From the NCBI RefSeq assembly GCF_014204935.1, contig NZ_JACHMJ010000001.1, forward strand, positions 248,001-312,000: a stretch of DNA of 64,000 nucleotides. The letters are read 5' to 3'. The notes beneath the pieces were generated by a model that saw only the letters and a list, made by a program, of their open reading frames with translations, was not told the origin of the DNA and did no database searches. Both the position numbers and the translations under genes were made by a program. The stretch is from Conyzicola lurida. GTDB taxonomy: Bacteria; Actinomycetota; Actinomycetes; Actinomycetales; Microbacteriaceae. This document shows positions 7,730-16,296 of the stretch, piece by piece (position 1 is the first letter of the stretch; the number at the start of each line of letters is the position of its first letter).

Positions 7730-9016
7730 GTGTCCTCTTCCTTCAACTCCCCGCTCTCCGAGGTCGATCCCGAGATCGCCCTCGTGCTCGAACAGGAGCT
7801 CGGCCGCCAGCGCGGCACTCTCGAGATGATCGCGAGCGAGAACTTCGTTCCCCGCGCCGTGCTCGAGGCCCAGGGCTCCGTGCTCACCAACAAGTACGCC
7901 GAGGGCTACCCCGGACGCCGTTACTACGGCGGCTGCGAATTCGTGGATGTCGCGGAGAGCCTCGCCATCTCGCGTGCGAAGAGCCTCTTCGGCGCCGCGT
8001 ACGCCAACGTGCAGCCTCACTCCGGCGCCTCCGCCAACGCGGCCGTGCTTGCCGCGATCGCCAGCCCCGGCGACCGCATCCTCGGCCTCGAGCTCGCGCA
8101 CGGTGGACACCTCACGCACGGCATGAAGCTCAACTTCTCGGGCAAGCTCTACGAGGCGCACGCCTACGGCGTCGACCCCGACTCCTTCCTCGTCGACATG
8201 GACGTCGTGCGCGAGAAGGCCCTCGAGACTCGTCCCCAGGTGCTCATCGCCGGGTGGAGCGCCTACCCGCGCCAGCTCGACTTCGAGGCGTTCCGCGCCA
8301 TCGCCGACGAGGTCGGCGCCAAGCTCTGGGTCGACATGGCCCACTTCGCCGGACTCGTCGCGGCCGGCCTGCACCCGAACCCCGTGCCGTTCGCCGACGT
8401 CACCTCGTCGACCGTGCACAAGACCATCGGCGGGCCCCGTTCGGGCTTCATCCTGAACAACGACCTCGACATCCAGAAGAAGATCAACTCCAACGTCTTC
8501 CCCGGCCAGCAGGGCGGCCCGCTCATGCACGTGATCGCCGCCAAGGCGACCGCGTTCAAGCTCGCCGGCGAGCCGGAGTTCAAGGACCGTCAGGAGCGCA
8601 CCGTCCGCGGCGCGCAGATCCTCGCCGAGCGCCTCACGGCCCCCGACGCGAAGGCGGCCGGCATCGACGTGCTGACCGGCGGCACCGACGTGCACCTCGT
8701 GCTCGTCGACCTGCGCAACTCGGCCATCCACGGCCAGGACGCCGAGGACATCCTGCACTCGGTCGGAATCACGGTGAACCGCAACGCCGTTCCGTTCGAC
8801 CCCCGCCCGCCGATGACCCCCTCGGGCGTGCGCATCGGTACACCCGCGCTCGCGACGCGTGGCTTCGGCGACGCGGAGTTCACCGAGGTCGCCGACATCA
8901 TCGCGACGGCTCTCAAGCCGACTCCGGATGTCGCGGCTCTCCGCGCGCGAGTGCTCAAGCTCACCGACGGATTCCCGCTGTACGAGGGCCTCACCTCGCC
9001 CGGCAGCTGGGCGTAA
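7730..9016 (+). CDS. glyA: Serine hydroxymethyltransferase
   Basis: The GTG at 7730 follows AAGGAG (7716-7721) and gives 428 residues, normal for SHMT. Motifs: MIASENFVP near residue 35, [18 protein letters not shown] near 57-74, and the PLP-lysine segment [15 protein letters not shown] near 225-237. It interconverts serine plus THF with glycine plus 5,10-methylene-THF. The upstream open frame runs through the riboswitch and is not translated sequence. The gene is followed after 91 bp by folD, with a TTCGACAGGCTCAG hairpin between them. Expression is probably governed by the ZTP riboswitch. Confidence 0.96.
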   Translation: MSSSFNSPLSEVDPEIALVLEQELGRQRGTLEMIASENFVPRAVLEAQGSVLTNKYAEGYPGRRYYGGCEFVDVAESLAISRAKSLFGAAYANVQPHSGASANAAVLAAIASPGDRILGLELAHGGHLTHGMKLNFSGKLYEAHAYGVDPDSFLVDMDVVREKALETRPQVLIAGWSAYPRQLDFEAFRAIADEVGAKLWVDMAHFAGLVAAGLHPNPVPFADVTSSTVHKTIGGPRSGFILNNDLDIQKKINSNVFPGQQGGPLMHVIAAKATAFKLAGEPEFKDRQERTVRGAQILAERLTAPDAKAAGIDVLTGGTDVHLVLVDLRNSAIHGQDAEDILHSVGITVNRNAVPFDPRPPMTPSGVRIGTPALATRGFGDAEFTEVADIIATALKPTPDVAALRARVLKLTDGFPLYEGLTSPGSWA

Positions 9017-9028
9017 CCCTTTCCTCCC

Positions 9029-9072
9029 CTTCGACAGGCTCAGGGACCGCACGGTAGCTGAGCCTGTCGAAG
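9029..9072. repeat. TTCGACAGGCTCA-family hairpin between glyA and folD
   Basis: CTTCGACAGGCTCAG (9029-9043) and its perfect reverse complement (9058-9072) form a 15-bp stem with a 14-nt loop. The same core occurs at 10459-10477 (half site), 43018-43098, 54102-54133 and 62886-62941, so this is a dispersed REP-like element. Between two co-directional genes it could act as a partial terminator or mRNA stabiliser. Confidence 0.8.
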
Positions 9073-9107
9073 CGTCTCGACCGTTTCCGACGACTTAGGA
9101 CATACCC

Positions 9108-9983
9108 ATGACCGCAACAATCCTCGACGGCGTCGCCACGGCATCCGCCGTCAAGAACGAACTCAAGGAGCGCATCTCCGCGCTCAAGGCGAAGGGGATC
9201 ACCCCCGGCCTCGGCACCCTGCTCGTCGGCAGCGACCCGGGCTCGCTCTCCTACGTCGCCGGCAAGCACCGCGACTGCGCCGAGGTCGGCATCGAGTCGA
9301 TCCGCGTCGACCTGCCCGAGACGGCGACAGCCGAGGAGGTGCGCGCCGCGATCATCGGGCTCAACGAGAACCCCGCCGTCACCGGCTACATCATCCAGCT
9401 GCCGCTGCCCGCCGGTCTCGACGAGAACGCGATGCTCGAGCTGATGGACCCCGACAAGGACGCCGACGGCCTGCACCCCACCAACCTCGGTCGCCTCGTG
9501 CTCGGCGTGAGCGGCGAGCTCGACTCGCCCCTGCCCTGCACCCCCGCCGGCATCGTCGAGATGCTCGGCCGCTACGGCGTCAGCATCCCGGGCAAGCACG
9601 TCGTCGTGATCGGCCGCGGCCTCACGGTCGGCCGCCCGCTCGGCCTGCTGCTCACGCGCAAGGGCGTCGACGCCACGGTGACGCTCACCCACTCGCGGTC
9701 GGTCGACCTGGAGGGCTACGTGCGCCAGGCCGACATCATCGTCGCCGCGGTCGGCGTCGCGGGACTCGTGAAGCCCGAATGGGTCAAGCCCGGCGCTGCC
9801 GTGCTCGACGTCGGGATCACCCGCGTCGTCAACGAGGAGACCGGCAAGGCGCGGCTCGTCGGCGACGTGGACCCCGGAGTGGCCGAGGTCGCCGGGTTCC
9901 TGTCACCCGTTCCCGGCGGGGTCGGACCGATGACGCGCGCCATGCTGCTGGTCAACGTCGTGGAGGCTGCGGAGCGTGCCTGA
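9108..9983 (+). CDS. folD: Methylene-THF dehydrogenase / methenyl-THF cyclohydrolase
   Basis: This 291-residue bifunctional enzyme shows [12 protein letters not shown] with the catalytic Lys near residue 53, [11 protein letters not shown] near 103, [24 protein letters not shown], the nucleotide-binding [14 protein letters not shown] and the C-terminal signature [15 protein letters not shown]. It links methylene-THF from GlyA to 10-formyl-THF for purine and fMet-tRNA synthesis. It is downstream of glyA in one apparent operon and overlaps the next gene by 8 bp. The two enzymes together explain why a sensor of 10-formyl-THF shortage would sit upstream. Confidence 0.96.
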   Translation: MTATILDGVATASAVKNELKERISALKAKGITPGLGTLLVGSDPGSLSYVAGKHRDCAEVGIESIRVDLPETATAEEVRAAIIGLNENPAVTGYIIQLPLPAGLDENAMLELMDPDKDADGLHPTNLGRLVLGVSGELDSPLPCTPAGIVEMLGRYGVSIPGKHVVVIGRGLTVGRPLGLLLTRKGVDATVTLTHSRSVDLEGYVRQADIIVAAVGVAGLVKPEWVKPGAAVLDVGITRVVNEETGKARLVGDVDPGVAEVAGFLSPVPGGVGPMTRAMLLVNVVEAAERA

Positions 9984-10464
9984 GCATCCCGCCGTCGTGC
10001 GCGTCGAGGCGGCGCTGGTCGAGGCCGGCGTCGAGACGCAGGTCGTGTGGCTCGACGGGGCCGCGAAGACCGCCGTCGAAGCGGCATCCGCCCTCGGTAT
10101 CTCGGTCGGGGCGATCGCGAACTCGCTGGTCTTTCTGCTCGACGGGGAGCCCGCGCTCATTATGACGTCGGGCGCCCACCGCGTGGACACCGCGTGGCTC
10201 GGCGAGCGGGTCGGCGGCGAGTTTTCGCGCGCTGACGCCACGACGGTGAAGACGGCGACCGGGCAGGTCATCGGCGGCATCGCGCCCGTCGGACACCCGG
10301 CGCCGCTGCGCACGTTCGTCGATGAGGCGCTCGCGGAATTCCCCGAGATCTGGGCCGCGGCGGGGCACGCGCACACGGTGTTCCCGCTGTCCTTCGACGA
10401 GCTGGTGCGCATCACGGGCGGCACGGTGACGCCGGTCGCGCCTGCCGCCTCTCCGGCGGATTGA
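9976..10464 (+). CDS. YbaK/EbsC-family aminoacyl-tRNA editing protein
   Basis: This 162-residue single-domain protein starts at a GTG inside the end of folD (8-bp overlap). It matches the YbaK/ProX fold: [21 protein letters not shown] (with the Lys-containing AAKTAVEAA before it), then [13 protein letters not shown], and [13 protein letters not shown] near 95-108, the conserved glycine-rich binding loop. Family members deacylate mischarged tRNAs such as Cys-tRNA(Pro) or Ala-tRNA(Pro). Its specificity cannot be told from sequence. The last codons and the TGA lie in a TTGAGCC(C)GTCGAA half-copy of the REP-like family, so the present C-terminus may be repeat-derived. Confidence 0.85.
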   Translation: MPEHPAVVRVEAALVEAGVETQVVWLDGAAKTAVEAASALGISVGAIANSLVFLLDGEPALIMTSGAHRVDTAWLGERVGGEFSRADATTVKTATGQVIGGIAPVGHPAPLRTFVDEALAEFPEIWAAAGHAHTVFPLSFDELVRITGGTVTPVAPAASPAD

Positions 10465-10498
10465 GCCCGTCGAAATCCCTCCCCGGTAGGCTTCACCC

Positions 10499-10621
10499 AT
10501 GACTTTCTCCTCCGGCAAGATCATCCTCGGCATCGCCGCCGCGCTCGCTCTCGTCCTGGCCGCCGGCTTCATCGCCGTCGCGTTCTTCGACGTGAACCTC
10601 TTCGGGGTCGACCTCACCTAG
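10499..10621 (+). CDS. 40-residue single-pass membrane protein
   Basis: An ATG at 10499 opens a 40-codon frame with one clear membrane helix (residues 6-28, ILGIAAALALVLAAGFIAVAF), a short positively charged N-terminus (TFSSGK) and a polar tail ending FGVDLT. It follows the YbaK-type gene by 34 bp on the same strand. Base composition and third-position G/C are those of real genes here. No family is recognised; such short helices are often annotated as hypothetical in relatives. Function is unknown. Confidence 0.5.
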   Translation: MTFSSGKIILGIAAALALVLAAGFIAVAFFDVNLFGVDLT

Positions 10622-10754
10622 TCGCGAGCCCCGGTCGACAGGATGCCGCGGCCGACGCCGGCCGATCGGCCCTGTCGAGCGTGCGGAACGCGTGTCTCGT
10701 CCTGTCGAAGCGGCGAGCGCGAGGGTTTCGACGAGCTCAACCCGCTGGGGCGGG
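10622..10754. repeat. Intergenic REP-like cluster downstream of galK
   Basis: This 133-bp gap between convergent genes holds several broken copies of CCTGTCGA/TTTCGAC motifs. CCTGTCGAGCGTGCG at 10671-10685 recurs with its flank at 17846-17860. CCTGTCGAAGCG faces GGTTTCGACGAGCTCAACCCG just before the galK stop. I see no gene in it. It may terminate galK transcription. Confidence 0.55.
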
Positions 10755-11915
10755 TCAGCTCTCGCGCACCGCACCGTCTGCCGCGCTGACCGTGAAGGTG
10801 ACCGGCTGGCCGAAGCCGTGCTCGGCGAAGGCGCCGTCGAGGGCGACCTGAAGGCGCGACACCGACTCGGACGCGATGAGCGCGATCGCGGCGCCGCCGA
10901 AGCCGCCGCCGGTCATGCGGGCTCCGACGGCCCCGTTGGCGATCGCGGTCTCGACGGCGAGGTCGAGCTCGGGTACCGAGATCTCGAAGTCGTCGCGCAT
11001 CGAGCGGTGCGAGGCGTCCATCAGGTCGCCGATCGCCGTCGGTCCCTCTTCGCGCAGGGCGCGCACGGTGTCGAGCACGCGCTGGTCCTCGGTGACGACG
11101 TGGCGCACGCGGCGGAACGTCTCGTCGTCCAGCAGTTCCTGCGCGCGGGGCAGGTCGTCGACCGAGAGGTCGCGCAGCGCGGGAACGCCCATCACGCGGG
11201 CGCCCTCCTCGCACGAGGCGCGGCGCGAGGCGTAGCCGCCGGTCGAGTGCGAGTGGCTCACGCCGGTGTCGATGATCAGCAGCTCGAGCCCGGCCGCGGC
11301 GAAGCCGAGGTCGACGACCTGCGCTTCGAGCGAGCGGCAATCGAGGAACACCGCGGAATCCTGCTTGCCCAGCAGCGACGCCGACTGGTCCATGATGCCG
11401 GTGGGGGCGCCGACGGCCTTGTTCTCGGCGAGCTGTCCGATCTTGGCGAGGGTCGGGCGGTCGAAGCCGAGCTGCCAGACGTCGTTGAGCGCGAGCGCGA
11501 CCGCGCTCTCGATCGCGGCGCTCGACGAGAGGCCGGCACCCACGGGCACCACCGAGTCGATGTAGATGTCGACGCCGGGCACGCCCGCGAGGTCGCCGCC
11601 GAACTCGCCGATCGCCCAGGCGACGCCGAACGGGTAGGCGCTCCAGCCGCTCAGCGCGGAGGGCGCGAGGTCGGCGATGGCGATCTCGGCGACCTCGTCG
11701 GCGAACGAGCTGGCGATGCGCAGCACGCCGTCTTCGCGCAGGCCGAGCGCGAGCACGGTGCGCTTGTTGATCGCGAACGGCAGCACGAAGCCCTCGTTGT
11801 AGTCCGTGTGCTCGCCGATGAGGTTCACGCGGCCGGGGGCGGACCAGATGCCGTGCGGTTCGTAGCCGAACAGCTCGGTGAAGTCGGCTTTTACGTCGTC
11901 TCTGATGTCGCTCAT
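10755..11915 (-). CDS. galK: Galactokinase
   Basis: This 386-residue GHMP kinase has the galactokinase signature GRVNLIGEHTDYNEG near residues 28-42, the ATP loop PVGAGLSSSAAIESAV near 117-132 and RMTGGGFGGAAIAL near 337-350. It phosphorylates galactose to galactose-1-phosphate for GalT. Its start overlaps the galT stop by 4 bp (ATGA), so galT-galK is a translationally coupled operon on the minus strand. The divergent DeoR-type gene upstream is the likely regulator. Confidence 0.95.
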   Translation of the reverse strand: MSDIRDDVKADFTELFGYEPHGIWSAPGRVNLIGEHTDYNEGFVLPFAINKRTVLALGLREDGVLRIASSFADEVAEIAIADLAPSALSGWSAYPFGVAWAIGEFGGDLAGVPGVDIYIDSVVPVGAGLSSSAAIESAVALALNDVWQLGFDRPTLAKIGQLAENKAVGAPTGIMDQSASLLGKQDSAVFLDCRSLEAQVVDLGFAAAGLELLIIDTGVSHSHSTGGYASRRASCEEGARVMGVPALRDLSVDDLPRAQELLDDETFRRVRHVVTEDQRVLDTVRALREEGPTAIGDLMDASHRSMRDDFEISVPELDLAVETAIANGAVGARMTGGGFGGAAIALIASESVSRLQVALDGAFAEHGFGQPVTFTVSAADGAVRES

Positions 11916-13012
11916 ACTCGTGCGATTCCTTCTCGAATGAATGCTGCTGTTGCTTCGGGTGTCACGTCGCCGATCCAGGCGCCCATGGCGGCCTCGGACC
12001 CGGCGAGGTACTTCAGTTTGTTCTCGGCGCGACGCGGCGAGGTGACCTGCAACATTAGACGGATGTCGTCACGTGCGACGGTGACCGGCGCCTGGTGCCA
12101 CGCCGCGATGTACGGCGTCGGGGTGTCGTAGAGCTTGTCGATACCGCGCAGGAGCTTCAGGTACAGGCCCGCGAGCTCGTCGCGCTCCTCGCCGTTGGTC
12201 GCCGCGAAGTCGGGGATGTGACGGTGCGGCAGCATGTGCACCTCGATGGGCCAGCGGGCCGCGAACGGCACGTAGGCGGTCCAGTGCTTGCCGCTGATGA
12301 CGACGCGCTCGGAGGCGCGCTCGCTCTCGAGCACCGACTCGAACAGGTCGGGGCCGAACTTCTCGATCGACTCGATCAGCCGCTTGGTGCGCGGCGTGAC
12401 ATACGGGTACGAGTAGATCTGACCGTGCGGGTGCAGCAGCGTGACGCCGATGGCCTCGCCGCGGTTCTCGAACGGGAACACCTGCTGGATGCCGGGCATC
12501 GCCGAGAGCGCGGCGGTGCGGTCGGCCCACGCCTCGATCACGGTGCGGGCGCGCGACTCGGTCTGGCTGCCGAACGACCCCTCGTGCTCGGGGCTGAAGC
12601 AGACGACCTCGCAGCGGCCGATCGACGGCAGGGTGCGGCCGAGCCCGATCCGGTCGAGCTCGTCGAGGGAGAACTCGGTGCCGAGCTGCGGGCCGAACGA
12701 CGGCGAACGGTTCTCGAACACGGCGACGTCGTAGTTGCTCGGCACCTCCGAGGGGTTGTCCGGCGTCGTGGGGGCGAGCGGGTCCTGGTCGGCGGGTGGC
12801 AGGAACGCGCGGTTCTGCCGGGCGGAGGCGATGGAGATCCACTCGCCGGTGAGCACGTCCTGCCGCATCGTCGCGGTCGCCGGACGCGGGTCGAGCGGGC
12901 GGGCGTCGGCCGAGCGCTCCGGCCCGAGCGTGGTGTCCGCGTCGTCGAAGTAGATGAGCTCGCGGCCGTCCGCGAGAATCGTGGGGCGTTTCACGATCGC
13001 CGAATCTGTCAT
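11912..13012 (-). CDS. galT: Galactose-1-phosphate uridylyltransferase
   Basis: The ATG at 13012 gives 366 residues; the longer open frame runs into the regulator's promoter region. The active-site motif HPHGQIYSYPYV near residue 195 carries the nucleophilic His, and PFENRGEAIGVTLLHP precedes it. The N-terminal half has VFENRSPSFGP and the C-terminal half HMLPHRHIPDFA, which are the two HIT-like domains. It exchanges UMP between UDP-glucose and galactose-1-phosphate. It is first in the galTK operon, and no galE is seen nearby. Confidence 0.94.
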   Translation of the reverse strand: MTDSAIVKRPTILADGRELIYFDDADTTLGPERSADARPLDPRPATATMRQDVLTGEWISIASARQNRAFLPPADQDPLAPTTPDNPSEVPSNYDVAVFENRSPSFGPQLGTEFSLDELDRIGLGRTLPSIGRCEVVCFSPEHEGSFGSQTESRARTVIEAWADRTAALSAMPGIQQVFPFENRGEAIGVTLLHPHGQIYSYPYVTPRTKRLIESIEKFGPDLFESVLESERASERVVISGKHWTAYVPFAARWPIEVHMLPHRHIPDFAATNGEERDELAGLYLKLLRGIDKLYDTPTPYIAAWHQAPVTVARDDIRLMLQVTSPRRAENKLKYLAGSEAAMGAWIGDVTPEATAAFIREGIARV

Positions 13013-13074
13013 GCTATTACGATAACGAAAGTTGACCTTTTTATTTCGCAAGTAATCGCAAGGAGCAAACGACG
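13013..13074. promoter_or_regulatory. Divergent galT / DeoR regulator control region
   Basis: This 62-bp AT-richer gap separates galT from the DeoR gene. It holds an inverted pair CGAAA (13026-13030) and TTTCG (13044-13048), and TTGACC at 13032-13037 which could be a -35 box. AAGGAG (13060-13065) serves the regulator. Autoregulated repression by the DeoR protein is inferred. Confidence 0.45.
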
Positions 13075-13890
13075 ATGGCGGATGACGCGGCGCCCACGAT
13101 CGTCCGACGCGAGCGACTCCTCCAGGAGGTCGTCGACCGCGGCTTCCTGCGCGTGGCCGACGCGAGCATCGAGCTCGGGGTGAGCGCCGTCACGATCCGC
13201 TCCGACCTCACCGCGCTCGAGCTCGCGGGCAGCATCGTGCGGGTCCACGGCGGGGCGATGCCGCGCGGCGCCGAGGGGGCGAGCGAGTCGTCGTTCGAAT
13301 CGTCCCTCGCCCATGCGGCGGCGGCCAAGCTCGCGATCGGGCGGCGTGCGGCATCCATGGTCCTGTCGGGGCAGAGCGTATTACTCGACGTGGGCACGAC
13401 CGCGCTCGCCGTGGCCCACGCCCTCGCCCGGCGCACCGACCTGCACGACGTGCTGGTCGTGACGAACGGGCTGTCGATCGCGCTCGCGCTGGAGCCGGGC
13501 ATCCCGCGGCTGACGGTCGTCGTGACGGGCGGCACGCTGCGTCCCCAGCAGCACTCGCTGGTCAACCCGTTCGCCTCGGCGTTCCTGGAGAGCCTGCACG
13601 GCGACATCGCGTTCATCGGCTGCAACGGCGTGGACCCCGAGGTCGGCGTCACCAACGTCAACCTGCCCGAGGCCGAGGTGAAGCGGCGCATGATGCAGTC
13701 GGCCGCGCGGCGGGTGCTCGTCGCCGACGCGTCGAAGCTCGGCAGCCGCCGGCTCGGCAACGTGGGCCCGCTCTCCGACTTCGAGTCGCTGGTCACGGCG
13801 GGCGGCCCCGAGGCGGCCGTCGTCGAGCGGCTCGAGGGCGCCGGGCTGCACGTGATCGACGCGGACGTCGATAGCCCTGTAGCTCGCTAG
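13075..13890 (+). CDS. DeoR/GlpR-family transcriptional regulator
   Basis: This 271-residue protein has the DeoR helix-turn-helix (RRERLLQEVVDRGFLRVADASIELGVSAVTIRSDLTALE, about residues 12-50), VRVHGGAMP after it, and the sugar-phosphate sensor domain with LLDVGTTALAVAHAL near 104 and FIGCNGVDPEVGVTN near 181. DeoR regulators respond to phosphorylated sugars, so galactose-1-phosphate or a related intermediate is the likely ligand. It is divergent from galTK and 9 bp upstream of the aldose epimerase gene, which it may also control. Confidence 0.9.
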   Translation: MADDAAPTIVRRERLLQEVVDRGFLRVADASIELGVSAVTIRSDLTALELAGSIVRVHGGAMPRGAEGASESSFESSLAHAAAAKLAIGRRAASMVLSGQSVLLDVGTTALAVAHALARRTDLHDVLVVTNGLSIALALEPGIPRLTVVVTGGTLRPQQHSLVNPFASAFLESLHGDIAFIGCNGVDPEVGVTNVNLPEAEVKRRMMQSAARRVLVADASKLGSRRLGNVGPLSDFESLVTAGGPEAAVVERLEGAGLHVIDADVDSPVAR

Positions 13891-13899
13891 GCTGATCGC

Positions 13900-14823
13900 A
13901 TGCGCGCCCCCACCGGAGAACAATTCGTCCTGACCCGTAGCACCGCCGCCGGGTCGTCCACGGCGATCATCACGGAGGTCGCGGCATCGCTGCGCACCTT
14001 GCAGATCGACGGCGTGGACCTCACAGAGCCGTACCCGGCCGAGAAGACCCCGCCGTTCGGCGACGGCATCGTGCTGGCACCGTGGCCCAACCGCGTCGAA
14101 GACGGTATCTGGCTGCTCGACGGCAAGCGCCAGCACCTCGACATCACCGAGCCGGCCCGGCACAACGCCATCCACGGCCTGCTGCGCTCGACCGCCTACC
14201 GCGTCACCGACCAGTCCGAGACCGCCGTCACCCTCGCCGCGACCGTCTACCCGCAGCACGGCTACCCGTTCATGGTCGACACGACCGTGACCTACCAGCT
14301 CGTCGAGGGCGGCCTCACCGTGACCCACGGCCTGCGCAACGCGTCGACGGCCGCCGCGCCGGTCGGCGTCGGCACCCACCCGTTCTTCCGCATCGGCGAC
14401 GTGCCGACCGAGGACCTCGTTCTGCGCCTCAACGCGTCGACGCGGTTCGAGACCGACGACCGGCTCATCCCCGTCGCCGAGAACCCGGTCGAGGGCACGA
14501 AGTACGACCTGCGTGACGGCCAGCGCGTCGGCGACCTCTGGCTCGACGACGCGTTCGGCGGAGTCGTCCCGGTCGACGGCGAGAGCGTTCACTCGCTCAC
14601 CGCGCCCGACGGCCGCCGCGTCGAACTCTGGCAGGACGAGAGCCACCCGTTCGTGCAGGTCTTCACCACCCGCAAGTTCCCCAAGGACGGCGGGCTCGGC
14701 CTGGCCGTCGCGATCGAGCCGATGACCGCGGCACCGAACGCGCTCAACACCGGCGCGGGCCTCAAGTGGCTCGAACCCGGCGAGCACTGGGTCGTGCGCT
14801 GGGGCATCCGGTACTCCGCGTAA
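13900..14823 (+). CDS. Aldose 1-epimerase (galactose mutarotase-like)
   Basis: This 307-residue beta-sandwich protein of the GalM superfamily has APWPNRVEDG near residue 62, NAIHGLLRST near 88 (conserved His), VGVGTHPFFRIG near 155 (second conserved His) and a C-terminal VAIEPMTAAPNAL with the catalytic Glu. It would interconvert alpha and beta anomers of galactose or a related hexose. Adjacency to the DeoR regulator and galTK supports a galactose role. It ends 4 bp before the next gene. Confidence 0.9.
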   Translation: MRAPTGEQFVLTRSTAAGSSTAIITEVAASLRTLQIDGVDLTEPYPAEKTPPFGDGIVLAPWPNRVEDGIWLLDGKRQHLDITEPARHNAIHGLLRSTAYRVTDQSETAVTLAATVYPQHGYPFMVDTTVTYQLVEGGLTVTHGLRNASTAAAPVGVGTHPFFRIGDVPTEDLVLRLNASTRFETDDRLIPVAENPVEGTKYDLRDGQRVGDLWLDDAFGGVVPVDGESVHSLTAPDGRRVELWQDESHPFVQVFTTRKFPKDGGLGLAVAIEPMTAAPNALNTGAGLKWLEPGEHWVVRWGIRYSA

Positions 14824-14827
14824 CCCG

Positions 14828-15886
14828 ATGACGACATCTCCCGCCACGATCCGGCGCTGGCGCAAGTACCTGGCCGACGAGCGCGCCGAGGCGGCGGTCT
14901 ACCGCGACCTCGCCGGCCGCCGCACGGGGGAGGAGCGGGAGATCCTGCTCGCGCTCGCCGACGCGGAGGCCAGGCACGAGACACACTGGCTCGAGCTGCT
15001 CGGCGACGACGTGGGCAAACCGTTGCGGGGCGACATCCGGACCCGTCTTCTCGGCTGGCTCGCCCGGCGCTTCGGTTCGGTGTTCGTGCTCGCCCTCGCC
15101 CAGCGCGCCGAGGCGCGCTCGCCGTACGAGGACGACGCCGACGCGACGGCGACCATGGCGGCCGACGAGCGCATTCACGAGGAGGTCGTGCGCGGTCTCG
15201 CCACCCGCGGCCGCAACCGGCTGTCGGGCACGTTCCGTGCCGCGGTGTTCGGCGCGAACGATGGGCTCGTCAGCAACCTCGCCCTCGTGCTCGGCATCGG
15301 GGCGACCGGGGTATCCACGCCGATCATCCTCGCGACGGGTCTCGCCGGCCTGCTCGCCGGCGCGCTGTCGATGGGCGCGGGGGAGTTCGTGTCGATCCGG
15401 TCGCAGCGTGAGCTGCTCGCCGCCTCCAACCCGAACCCCGAGACGCGCACCGCCCTGCCGTTCCTCGACGTCGACGCCAACGAACTGTCGCTCGTCTACC
15501 GCGCCCGCGGTATGACCGAGGAGGAGGCGACCGCCCACGCCGCCGAGGTGATGCGCGACCTGAGCGTCGACCACTCCGTCGGCGACACGGTCGACGACCA
15601 CGAGGAGATCGGCTCCAGCCTCGGAGCCGCCGTCTCGAGCTTCCTGTTCTTCGCCTCGGGCGCGATCATCCCCGTGCTGCCCTACCTGTTCGGGCTGCAG
15701 GGCGTCGCCGCGGTCGTCGTCTCGTCGACGCTGGTCGGGCTCGCGCTGCTCGGCACCGGCGCCGTCACGGGTCTGCTCTCGGGCGGCCCGCCGCTCAAGC
15801 GCGCGCTCCGCCAGCTGGCGATCGGCTTCGGCGCGGCCGGCGCGACCTACCTGCTCGGCCTGCTGTTCGGGGTGAGCGCCTCGTGA
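14828..15886 (+). CDS. VIT1/CCC1-family membrane protein with N-terminal ferritin-like domain
   Basis: The 352-residue protein combines two parts. Residues about 8-130 form a rubrerythrin/ferritin-like four-helix domain with spaced Glu/His (DERAEAAVYRDLA, DAEARHETHW, ADERIHEE). Residues about 140-350 form a VIT1 domain with AAVFGANDGLVSNLALVLG, SMGAGEFVSIRSQRE and three C-terminal helices (SFLFFASGAIIPVLPYLFG onward). The arrangement is that of MbfA-type iron exporters, so Fe(II) or Mn(II) export at the cytoplasmic membrane is likely. It overlaps the next gene by 4 bp. Confidence 0.85.
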   Translation: MTTSPATIRRWRKYLADERAEAAVYRDLAGRRTGEEREILLALADAEARHETHWLELLGDDVGKPLRGDIRTRLLGWLARRFGSVFVLALAQRAEARSPYEDDADATATMAADERIHEEVVRGLATRGRNRLSGTFRAAVFGANDGLVSNLALVLGIGATGVSTPIILATGLAGLLAGALSMGAGEFVSIRSQRELLAASNPNPETRTALPFLDVDANELSLVYRARGMTEEEATAHAAEVMRDLSVDHSVGDTVDDHEEIGSSLGAAVSSFLFFASGAIIPVLPYLFGLQGVAAVVVSSTLVGLALLGTGAVTGLLSGGPPLKRALRQLAIGFGAAGATYLLGLLFGVSAS

Positions 15887-16287
15887 TCTCGATGCAGCTC
15901 GCCCGCGCCCTGCGCGACTCCGGACTGGTCTGGCACCCGCGCCGCGGCGACAACTTCCGCATCGACCGCATCGAGGCCGACGACGAGGTCTACACGCTCA
16001 GCGACATGACGGTGGAGGCGCACGAGTTCTCGAGCGGCACCGTGCTCGGCTTCAACGGCACGACCGAGTGGGCGCTCGACTCGGTCGCCCTCGACGACGC
16101 CCTGTGGTTCCCGCGAGAAGACCAACTGCGCGACATCCTCGGCCCGGCTTTTCGCACTCTGCGGCACGAGACCGCCTTCACGGTGACGGCCGTCATCGAC
16201 GGCGAGTCGAAAGAATTCGAGGCGGATGACGCGGCCGACGCCTACGCCCGGGCCCTGCTCGCGTTGCTCGACGCGGTTGCCGGCTGA
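15883..16287 (+). CDS. Conserved hypothetical protein, 134 aa
   Basis: The GTG at 15883 overlaps the stop of the VIT1 gene (GTGA). The soluble, acidic product has no signal peptide. It carries WHPRRGDNFRI, then TLSDMTVEAHEF, LGFNGTTEWALDSV, WFPREDQLRDILGP and a C-terminal helix rich in Ala/Asp. I recognise no catalytic motif. Similar proteins are widespread in Microbacteriaceae in my recollection and are sometimes given an unsupported pilus-assembly name. Coupling to the VIT1 gene suggests co-expression. Confidence 0.7.
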   Translation: MISMQLARALRDSGLVWHPRRGDNFRIDRIEADDEVYTLSDMTVEAHEFSSGTVLGFNGTTEWALDSVALDDALWFPREDQLRDILGPAFRTLRHETAFTVTAVIDGESKEFEADDAADAYARALLALLDAVAG

Positions 16288-16296
16288 CGCACCGCG

